The notes below the pieces were generated by a model. The model had not been told where the DNA came from. It did not search any database and was given only the letters and a program-made list of their open reading frames with translations. A stretch of 5,401 nt of DNA, taken from positions 1 to 5,401 of the forward strand of contig JAJYRT010000127.1 in the NCBI GenBank assembly GCA_021793945.1. Direction: 5' to 3'. A program made the translations under genes and the position numbers. Positions 1-5,202 of the stretch are shown one piece after another (position 1 is the first letter of the stretch; every line of letters begins with the position of its first letter). This DNA is from Thermoplasmata archaeon (GTDB lineage Archaea > Thermoplasmatota > Thermoplasmata > Thermoplasmatales > Thermoplasmataceae).

Positions 1-43
1 TTGACTGTAAGAATTATAACAGGCATTGCTCTTCACATGACAG

Positions 44-116
44 GGGCTTGTGGTCTAGCGGTTATGACATCGCTCTCACACAGCGAAGGCCGCCGGTTCA
101 AATCCGGCCAAGCCCA
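44..116 (+). tRNA. tRNA-Val (anticodon CAC)
   Basis: A complete cloverleaf can be folded. The 7-bp acceptor stem is GGGCTTG (44-50) with CAAGCCC (109-115), and A116 is the discriminator base. The D stem is GTC (53-55) with GAC (66-68), and the D loop carries the GG pair at 60-61. The anticodon stem is TCGCT/AGCGA (70-74/82-86) around a 7-base loop with anticodon CAC at 77-79, which reads the valine codon GUG. The T stem is GCCGG/CCGGC (92-96/104-108) with loop TTCAAAT. There is no intron, and CCA is not encoded (TTT follows A116), so it would be added after transcription. No convincing promoter could be fixed; AATTATA at 12-18 lies at a plausible distance for an archaeal box A. Confidence 0.96.
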
Positions 117-295
117 TTTGTGTAATCATATTAGCTTTCTCAACTGCCAAATATGTAAACCGATTGGAATGCTGGGCACCAATGCAGGTCTAGTTATACC
201 GAAGTGAGAAAACATGTATTTAACCACGTTTTTCACTCTTTAAAGCAATTGTTGGATGGCTGGATATCACCTAGTTAGAGTATATTCCTTCATTA

Positions 296-319
296 TTGAA
301 TACGAAAATTTTTTCATAT
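296..319 (+). promoter_or_regulatory. Promoter of the Ldh2-family gene, with shared upstream element
   Basis: TTGAATACGAAAATT (296-310) is followed by a T-rich, TATA-like stretch TTTTTTCATAT (309-319) centred about 24 bp before the ATG at 339. That is the spacing expected for a leaderless archaeal transcript. The CGAAAA starting 36 bp before the ATG sits where a BRE (TFB recognition element) would be. The 15-mer recurs with one inserted base before the dehydratase small-subunit gene at 3011-3026, at nearly the same distance from its ATG. A second TATA-like sequence, TATATT at 281-286, would instead give a start near 309. Confidence 0.5.
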
Positions 320-338
320 GCTTTATATCTATTATGTT

Positions 339-1373
339 ATGCACGTAAAGTTCGAAGAAGAGGTTTCCTGGATAAAAGAAATGCTCTTAAATCTAGGAGC
401 AACAAAAGATGAAGCAGACGTAACATCTAATGTGCTTGCGGAAGGAGACTTAAGAGGATTTCCATCACACGGAATTATGCGAATGTCATACATAATAAAG
501 GGAATTAACAGGGGCTTCATAAAGCTAAACTCAAACCCAACCTTTGGAATGTCACGTGCAGCAACGGGAATATTGGACGGAGACCATGGCCTGGGGCATT
601 ACGTAACCATGATGGCAACTAAACAAGTAACCTCTATGGCAAAGAAAACTGGTATTGCTTCAATTGGAATAATTAATTCAAATCACTTCGGTATTGCCGG
701 TATCTACACTGAGAAGATTTCGCTAGAGGGGCTTGTAGGAATAATAATGGCATCATCAGATCCAGCGGTTCATGCCTATGGCGGTTCCGAGGCTGTAATG
801 GGCACCAATGCTCTCTCAATCTCTGTACCTAATGGAGACAATCCTATTTTACTGGACATGGCAACAAGTGAGGTTGCCAGGGGAAAAATTGTCGAAGAAG
901 CAAAGAAGCATAATAAAATTCCAGCAAATTGGGCACTTGATTCAGATGGCAGGCCAACGACGGATCCGGATGCTGCTTTGAAAGGGTCCCTCAATCCATT
1001 TGGTGGTGTGAAGGGTTATGGCATTTCTGTAATTGTGTCTTTAATGGCTGGACCCTTAATAGGTGCACCAGCTGGAAAAGGCGTCAAGAGCACTCTAGAG
1101 GTGAAAGAATTCTGCACAAAGGGGGATATGGTAATCGCCATTGACCCCGATGCCTTTGTCAGTGCGGACTTTTTTAAAAAGGGGGTATCTGATTTTATTG
1201 AGGAAATCAAGAATTCAAAGAAGGCTCCTGATTTTAGAAACATAACAGTTCCAGGAGATAACACTAGACAAAGACGAGGAAAGAATATAGTGGATGGATA
1301 CGATATAAACGATAAGACAATCAGTGACCTGAGAAACCAATTGGAAGCTAGTGGAAAATATTCTCCTTTTTAG
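339..1373 (+). CDS. Ldh2-family (malate/L-lactate/sulfolactate type) NAD(P)-dependent 2-hydroxyacid dehydrogenase
   Basis: This 344-residue soluble oxidoreductase belongs to the Ldh2/malate dehydrogenase type-2 family, unrelated in fold to classical Rossmann LDH/MDH. Family members interconvert 2-hydroxy and 2-keto acids with NAD(P): malate, lactate, sulfolactate, ureidoglycolate. Counting from this start, the visible motifs are DLRGFPSHG (37-45, with the conserved Ser-His pair), NSNHFGIAG (113-121, whose His matches the catalytic histidine of AllD-type enzymes), GTNALSISVP (155-164), LDMATS (172-177), PFGGVKGYG (220-228) and IAIDPDAF (266-273). Length is near the family norm, with no break. 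An in-frame ATG at 318 would add seven residues (MLYIYYV). The ATG at 339 is preferred because the homologous region starts there and the upstream element then has the same spacing as in the dehydratase operon. It faces the MFS gene convergently. The exact substrate cannot be read from the sequence. Confidence 0.9.
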   Translation: MHVKFEEEVSWIKEMLLNLGATKDEADVTSNVLAEGDLRGFPSHGIMRMSYIIKGINRGFIKLNSNPTFGMSRAATGILDGDHGLGHYVTMMATKQVTSMAKKTGIASIGIINSNHFGIAGIYTEKISLEGLVGIIMASSDPAVHAYGGSEAVMGTNALSISVPNGDNPILLDMATSEVARGKIVEEAKKHNKIPANWALDSDGRPTTDPDAALKGSLNPFGGVKGYGISVIVSLMAGPLIGAPAGKGVKSTLEVKEFCTKGDMVIAIDPDAFVSADFFKKGVSDFIEEIKNSKKAPDFRNITVPGDNTRQRRGKNIVDGYDINDKTISDLRNQLEASGKYSPF

Positions 1374-1385
1374 ATAATCCATGCT

Positions 1386-1402
1386 TTCACTAATATAGTG
1401 AA
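1386..1402. repeat. Perfect inverted repeat downstream of the Ldh2-family gene
   Basis: TTCACTA (1386-1392) and TAGTGAA (1396-1402) are perfect reverse complements separated by ATA. The repeat starts 12 bases after the stop codon of the dehydrogenase gene, in the gap between two convergent genes. It could form a short RNA hairpin at the transcript 3' end or bind a dimeric protein. No T-run follows on the plus strand, so it is not a canonical intrinsic terminator; the nearest plus-strand run is TTTTT just before the stop codon. Confidence 0.5.
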
Positions 1403-1539
1403 CAATCAAAAATGGCCTTGACTATTTGGATTTTACCAGTTGTTCTAGTTTTACTGCGATTAAATGAAGACGTTTTGAACCGACACGGGACTTGCATTTC
1501 GGTCTTTATCTGGTATTAACAAGGTCTCTGCGATACTCT

Positions 1540-1566
1540 AAAAATATGTTAAAAAAATGGGAAAAA
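1540..1566 (-). terminator. T-rich terminator for the MFS transporter gene
   Basis: Read on the minus strand, the bases just after the MFS stop codon hold three T-runs: five (1566-1562), seven (1557-1551) and five (1544-1540). Archaeal RNA polymerase terminates at such oligo-T stretches without needing a hairpin, so this is a likely terminator. It would also limit read-through into the convergent dehydrogenase gene. Confidence 0.65.
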
Positions 1567-1571
1567 TTGGG

Positions 1572-2939
1572 TTAAATTACGCTTATATCGCCTTTCTCAG
1601 AGATCTCTTCCAGAGTCTTCCTTTTCGTTTCCGGAGCCAATAATATCGACAGTACAAGTCCACCTATGCAGGTTAGAATTATTATCAACAACTGGTCTCC
1701 AGTTACAAGGCTTGGGAAGAAAATGCCCGTAAGGACCCCTCCAATTCTCCCGATGCCTTGTTTCCAACCCTCTGCAGTAGCTCTAATTCTAGTTGGGAAA
1801 AGCTCCGGAGAATATACCATGTGAAGACTGCCTGGCCCAATACCCTGAAACATCGCAAATAGTACAAACGCTCCGAGGGAGAGTATTTTCAGGTTTGAAG
1901 GAGCAAGAGCCAGAATCACTATGGTTATTAGCATACCAGCCCATCCTGTTAGCGCGGAGTTTCTTCTACCAAATGAATCAATGACTAGGATACAGATAAT
2001 ATCACCAACAACAAAGAGTATCCAGTATAACGAAGAGCCGATGAGTCCAGATTCGCCGAATGAAGCAAGGATTGAAGGTCCGTATATTGAAGCATTTACA
2101 AATGCAATTGCAAAGAAGAAATAGAAAAGACCTATGAAAATAGCGCTCTTAGTAAACTTTGTAAGAAGTTCCCTATAGTAGCCTGATACAGGTGGTTTTA
2201 CATTTGAGTCAATTATAAATTTCTGGGTATCTACAGGCATGGTACCTCCTGTTACTCTTTCTATAGCTCCGATGGCTTCCTTCTTTCTTCCGTGTTGGAG
2301 TAGCCATCTTGGTGATTCAGGGGTCCTCATCCTTGCGGCTATTGTAATCACCGCCGGGATGGCTGCGGACATCAACATGTACCTCCAGGCAACAGTTGCA
2401 CCTATAGGTAAAAGCAGATAGCCAACTACAACCGCGAATACTCCTGCGATGTTGAAGAATGTTATATTCATAACTAAGAATTTTCCTCTAGGATTAACTG
2501 GAGTGAACTCGCTCAGATATGATGTAGCTATTGGGTAATCTAAACCTATCCCAAGCCCTACCAGAAAACGTGCTAACACAAGTTCATACGCGTTCGTAAC
2601 TATGCCGGATACTATTGCAAAAACCACGAATAAGATAAGATCAATCAAGAAGATTAACCGTCTTCCGACCCGGTCTACAAAGTACCCTGCAAACAATGCT
2701 CCAACCAAGTTACCAACAATTACAGATACTCCTATGAGTCCAACCAAGAAAGCGTCGTTCTGTAAACCGAAAAGAGTCTTTATTCCTGCCAGGCCAATGG
2801 ATATAATTACTATGTTATACCCGTCGACAAATATCCCTCCTCCAGTTAGCAGGAGCATTTTGTAATTGAACCACTTTGACTTTTGCTTATTCATCTGACT
2901 ATAAGCTCTATCTTTTAGTTCTTCCCAAGATTCAGTCAT
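1572..2939 (-). CDS. MFS transporter, sugar-porter/metabolite:H+ symporter type
   Basis: This 455-residue integral membrane protein of the major facilitator superfamily probably imports a sugar, sugar acid or other organic acid by proton symport. The hydrophobic pattern fits about 12 transmembrane helices. A charged N-terminal stretch (1-25) precedes helix 1, which carries GGGIFVDGYN (33-42). The loop 2-3 motif A is VDRVGRR (88-94), repeated in the second half as DSFGRR (321-326). PESPRWLL (207-214) in the central loop, PELFPTRIRATAEG (378-391) and APETKRKTLEEI (435-446) near the C-terminus are sugar-porter signatures. An in-frame GTG at 2954 lies only a few bases from the TATA box; the ATG at 2939 is 24 bp from the box centre and is chosen. 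The gene diverges from the dehydratase operon, suggesting a shared pathway. Substrate is unknown. Confidence 0.9.
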   Translation of the reverse strand: MTESWEELKDRAYSQMNKQKSKWFNYKMLLLTGGGIFVDGYNIVIISIGLAGIKTLFGLQNDAFLVGLIGVSVIVGNLVGALFAGYFVDRVGRRLIFLIDLILFVVFAIVSGIVTNAYELVLARFLVGLGIGLDYPIATSYLSEFTPVNPRGKFLVMNITFFNIAGVFAVVVGYLLLPIGATVAWRYMLMSAAIPAVITIAARMRTPESPRWLLQHGRKKEAIGAIERVTGGTMPVDTQKFIIDSNVKPPVSGYYRELLTKFTKSAIFIGLFYFFFAIAFVNASIYGPSILASFGESGLIGSSLYWILFVVGDIICILVIDSFGRRNSALTGWAGMLITIVILALAPSNLKILSLGAFVLFAMFQGIGPGSLHMVYSPELFPTRIRATAEGWKQGIGRIGGVLTGIFFPSLVTGDQLLIIILTCIGGLVLSILLAPETKRKTLEEISEKGDISVI

Positions 2940-2956
2940 CGGAAATACAACCACTG

Positions 2957-2976
2957 TATATATAAAAATATATCGC
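2957..2976 (-). promoter_or_regulatory. Promoter of the MFS gene (BRE + TATA box, leaderless)
   Basis: On the minus strand, GCGATATA (2976-2969) is followed by TTTTTATATATA (2968-2957). The box centre lies about 24 bp before the ATG at 2939, so the transcript should begin at or next to the start codon. CGATAT takes the BRE position, starting 36 bp before the ATG. This spacing rules out the GTG at 2954 as translation start. Confidence 0.7.
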
Positions 2977-3010
2977 TTTTAATATTCTTACTTACATATT
3001 ATCATAAATT

Positions 3011-3035
3011 TTGAATAACGAAAATTAAAATATAT
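3011..3035 (+). promoter_or_regulatory. Promoter of the UxaA-type dehydratase operon
   Basis: TTGAATAACGAAAATT (3011-3026) runs into TTAAAATATAT (3025-3035). The TATA-like part is centred about 24 bp before the ATG at 3053, so the mRNA is probably leaderless. CGAAAATT starts 34 bp before the ATG, in the BRE position. The whole upstream 16-mer matches, with one extra A, the element before the Ldh2-family gene at 296-310. Confidence 0.65.
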
Positions 3036-3052
3036 TGGATAGATCATGTTTT

Positions 3053-3337
3053 ATGGTCAGTAAATTTTTGGTACACGCCAAGGATGACCATGTTGGCGTG
3101 GCAACATATGACATAAAAAAAGGAGAAGAAGTTGAAGGTGTTTATCTGGACAACAACCAGAAATCCTCACTGAAGGCTATAGAGGATATTTCTCTGGGCC
3201 ACAAGATAGCCCTCCGGGACATGAAGAAGGGTGAAAAGGTAATTGAGTATGGTGAGCCGGTCGGCCAGGTAACCAAGGACATTAAAAAGGGCGAGCACGT
3301 GCATGTGCACAATATAAAAACAATGAGGTGGCAGTGA
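3053..3337 (+). CDS. UxaA-family dehydratase/lyase small subunit (SAF domain)
   Basis: This 94-residue protein matches the N-terminal SAF domain of altronate/galactarate dehydratases, which exists as a separate small subunit in split enzymes such as (2R)-sulfolactate sulfo-lyase (SuyA). Signatures seen are HAKDDHVGVA (8-17), ISLGHKIALRDMKKGEKV (46-63), YGEPVGQV (66-73) and the C-terminal IKKGEHVHVHN (77-87), which is very characteristic. It is expected to work as a soluble complex with the large subunit encoded next, removing water (or sulfite in the SuyAB branch) from a hydroxyacid. An in-frame TTG at 3035 falls at the end of the TATA-like box, so ATG 3053 is chosen; it fits a leaderless transcript and the family N-terminus. 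The stop codon overlaps the next start by one base (TGATG), indicating coupled translation. Which acid it uses is unknown. Confidence 0.9.
   Translation: MVSKFLVHAKDDHVGVATYDIKKGEEVEGVYLDNNQKSSLKAIEDISLGHKIALRDMKKGEKVIEYGEPVGQVTKDIKKGEHVHVHNIKTMRWQ
3325..3330 (+). promoter_or_regulatory. Shine-Dalgarno site for the dehydratase large subunit
   Basis: GAGGTG, six bases of the archaeal consensus GGAGGTG, lies inside the end of the small-subunit gene with six bases before the ATG at 3337. It decides the start: in-frame GTG codons at 3328 and 3334 fall in or right after this site. Internal operon genes using SD sites while first genes are leaderless is the usual archaeal arrangement. Confidence 0.75.
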
Positions 3338-4488
3338 TGTCCACATTCAGGGGATACGAGAGAGAAAATGGCAGAGTTGGAACAAGGAACCATGTACTGA
3401 TAATCCCGCTTGATGATCTTTCGAATTCAGCTTCTCTTGCAGTTGAGAATAACGTCTTTGGAACAAGGGCAATACCGCATCCCTATGGCAGACTACAATT
3501 TGGAAGAGATCTCGATCTCACGTTCAAGACCCTTGCCGGAATGGGGCGCAACCCCAATGTTGCAAGTGCCGTGGTTATAGGAATAGAGGATCAGTGGACC
3601 CAACAAATTGCAGACAGTATCGCAGAAACTGGCAAAAGGGTCGAAGCAGTGAGCATCGAGGGAAATGGAGATTACAAAACCATTGAAAAGGCTTCGAGAC
3701 TTGCCAAGGACATGGTCAGGGATGCAAGTGACAAGAGGAGAAAGGATTTCGACGTCTCTAACCTGGTTGTAAGCACCAAATGCGGAGAATCAGACACCAC
3801 TTCTGGACTGGCTTCCAATCCCACCGTGGGTGTAGTGTTTGACAGGCTTGTCGACGAAGGAGCTACCGTTATATTTGGCGAGACGTCTGAACTGACTGGG
3901 GCTGAGAGCTATGTTGCAAGAAAGTGTGCCACTCCGGAGCTTAAAAACAAATTCCAGAAGATATTCGATGATTACCAGAAAGATATTGTGAAGGAGGGCG
4001 CCGATCTACTTGGATCGCAGCCAACCAAGGGGAACATTAAGGGAGGCTTGTCGACCATCGAGGAAAAGGCGTTCGGAAACATACAGAAAGCAGGAACTAA
4101 ACCCATCCTTGGAGTCTTGGACTATGCGGAAGAGCCGAAGGTCAAGGGATTGAATTACATGAATACATCGTCTGCTGCTGCAGAAGCAGTAACTTTGTTT
4201 TCGGCTGCAGGAGCGGTGGTCCACCTTTTCACAACCGGTCAGGGCAACATTATAGGCAATCCCATAGAACCGGTAGTAAAGACCACGGCTAACCCTAACA
4301 CTGCGAGGACCATGAGTGAGCACATAGATCTGGATATCTCCGGACTTCTGAGGTTTGAATTTGACCTGAAGGAAGCGGGAAACAGGCTCTACAATGTAAT
4401 GCTGAAAACCGCTTCCGGGACCCTTACGGCAAATGAGATTCTGAAGCATCATGAATTCGCATTAACAAAGCTTTATATCTCAGCTTAA
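3337..4488 (+). CDS. UxaA-family dehydratase/lyase large subunit (altronate dehydratase / sulfolactate sulfo-lyase type)
   Basis: This 383-residue catalytic subunit is homologous to the C-terminal part of altronate (UxaA) and galactarate (GarD) dehydratases and to SuyB. Recognisable blocks are GYERENGRVGTRNH (6-19), HPYGRLQFG (48-56), NPNVASAVVIGIE (72-84), KCGESDTTSGLASNP (148-162), GATVIFGETSELTGAE (175-190), KGNIKGGLSTIEEKAFG (231-247), LFTTGQGNIIGNPIEPVVK (297-315) and DLDISG (331-336), in family order and at full length. The family acts on sugar acids or, for SuyAB, releases sulfite from sulfolactate. Oddly, the cysteines usual in the first block (about residue 28), in HxxGC (here R51) and in GLGCE (here GIED) are absent; Cys149 in KCGESD remains. 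This suggests a divergent metal site or substrate. It is translationally coupled to the small subunit. Family assignment is firm, substrate is open. Confidence 0.88.
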   Translation: MSTFRGYERENGRVGTRNHVLIIPLDDLSNSASLAVENNVFGTRAIPHPYGRLQFGRDLDLTFKTLAGMGRNPNVASAVVIGIEDQWTQQIADSIAETGKRVEAVSIEGNGDYKTIEKASRLAKDMVRDASDKRRKDFDVSNLVVSTKCGESDTTSGLASNPTVGVVFDRLVDEGATVIFGETSELTGAESYVARKCATPELKNKFQKIFDDYQKDIVKEGADLLGSQPTKGNIKGGLSTIEEKAFGNIQKAGTKPILGVLDYAEEPKVKGLNYMNTSSAAAEAVTLFSAAGAVVHLFTTGQGNIIGNPIEPVVKTTANPNTARTMSEHIDLDISGLLRFEFDLKEAGNRLYNVMLKTASGTLTANEILKHHEFALTKLYISA

Positions 4489-4492
4489 TAAT

Positions 4493-4513
4493 TTTGTCGA
4501 TACAAATATTTCT
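4493..4513 (+). promoter_or_regulatory. Candidate promoter and GntR operator before the regulator gene
   Basis: TTTGTCGATACAAA (4493-4506) is an inverted repeat with TTTGT/ACAAA arms and a 4-base centre, resembling the TTGT-N(few)-ACAA operators of many GntR/FCD regulators. It overlaps CGATACAA and the AT-rich AATATTTCTAA that follows, which could be the BRE and TATA box of the regulator gene, starting 42 bp before its ATG. That would allow autorepression. It lies only a few bases after the dehydratase stop codon. Confidence 0.45.
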
Positions 4514-4539
4514 AAACCATCATTTATTGACAGTTTGAG

Positions 4540-5199
4540 ATGGAAGCGAAGGAGAAGCTCAACGGGGTCGCGTATAAACACATTTTTGATGGCATTTTAC
4601 AGGGCAAATTCAGGCCAGGCACATTCCTGAACATAGACGATATCTCTGCGTCGCTTAACATCAGCAAGACTCCAATACGGGAAGCACTACTTGAACTTGA
4701 GGGAGAAGGCCTGATTATAAGGAACGGTCGCTATTATCATATTTTCAGCCCTTCCAGGAAGGAGATCATAGATCTCTATGAAGTCAGGAGAATCCTGGAG
4801 GGTGAGGCCGCCGGCCTGGCGGCAGTGAGCCCATCTCCGACGTTGATTGATGATCTTGGCCAGACCATAACAAGAATAGAGGAACTATCAAAATTGGGTG
4901 ACCCGGACCCGATCATTTTTGCAGATCTCAGCGGGAAGTTTCATTCCCTTATCTGTGCGGGATCTGGAAACCAGCTCCTCTCGAAAATAGTTGGAGACAT
5001 AAGGTTAAGGCTTAAGATAGTCAGGGTAACTTCGTTTACAAGTTTCAACCGAAGGAAGGACGATCTCCTGGAGCATAAAGCGGTATTCAAGGCAATAAAG
5101 GACAGGAATCCCTCACTGGCGAAAGAGCTGATGATCGATCACCAGAATAAGGTAATAGAATATGTGAAAAGGGAACTGCTTATGCAGTTCTATGAGTAG
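4540..5199 (+). CDS. GntR-family transcriptional regulator, FadR subfamily (FCD domain)
   Basis: This 219-residue protein has an N-terminal winged helix-turn-helix (about 5-70), with IDDISASLNISKTPIREALL (32-51) matching the GntR recognition region, and an all-helical FCD ligand-binding domain (about 73-210), with LYEVRRILEGEAAGLAA (79-95) opening it. FCD regulators bind organic acids, often through a metal held by one Asp and three His. Here His135 (in KFHSL), His179 (in EHKAV) and His201 (in DHQNK) are present, but the usual Asp four residues before the first His is Ser131. It follows the dehydratase operon after 51 bp, on the same strand, and probably controls it and the divergent transporter (inference). 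The ATG at 4540 fits the domain start; no clear SD is seen, so the leader may be very short. Its stop is 3 bp from the stop of the convergent gene. Confidence 0.9.
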   Translation: MEAKEKLNGVAYKHIFDGILQGKFRPGTFLNIDDISASLNISKTPIREALLELEGEGLIIRNGRYYHIFSPSRKEIIDLYEVRRILEGEAAGLAAVSPSPTLIDDLGQTITRIEELSKLGDPDPIIFADLSGKFHSLICAGSGNQLLSKIVGDIRLRLKIVRVTSFTSFNRRKDDLLEHKAVFKAIKDRNPSLAKELMIDHQNKVIEYVKRELLMQFYE

Positions 5200-5202
5200 G
5201 GT

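Noticed and set aside
187..200. GGTCTAGTTATACC resembling the tRNA-Val D arm (GGTCTAG...)
   Set aside because: The identity is limited to about seven contiguous bases and no other tRNA parts surround it.
1..207. 68-codon open frame running through the start of the window
   Set aside because: It begins with TTG, passes straight through the tRNA-Val gene and has no recognisable protein features.
202..240. Imperfect inverted repeat (AGTGAGAAAAC / GTTTTTCACTC) with a T-run downstream of the tRNA
   Set aside because: The arms pair only with bulges, and the site is about 90 bases past the tRNA end, so a terminator or small RNA call would be guesswork.
1474..1482. Minus-strand CGGTTCAAA, identical to part of the tRNA-Val T arm, suggesting a tRNA relic
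   Set aside because: Nine bases only; the flanks cannot be folded into a T stem, anticodon arm or acceptor stem.
1478..1504. ACCGA ... TCGGT hairpin in the gap between convergent genes
   Set aside because: A 5-bp stem with a 15-base loop is expected by chance.
4006..4452. 148-codon open frame antisense to the dehydratase large subunit
   Set aside because: It lies wholly opposite a conserved, well-supported gene, and its translation has a scrambled composition rich in Cys, Arg and Ser with no domain.
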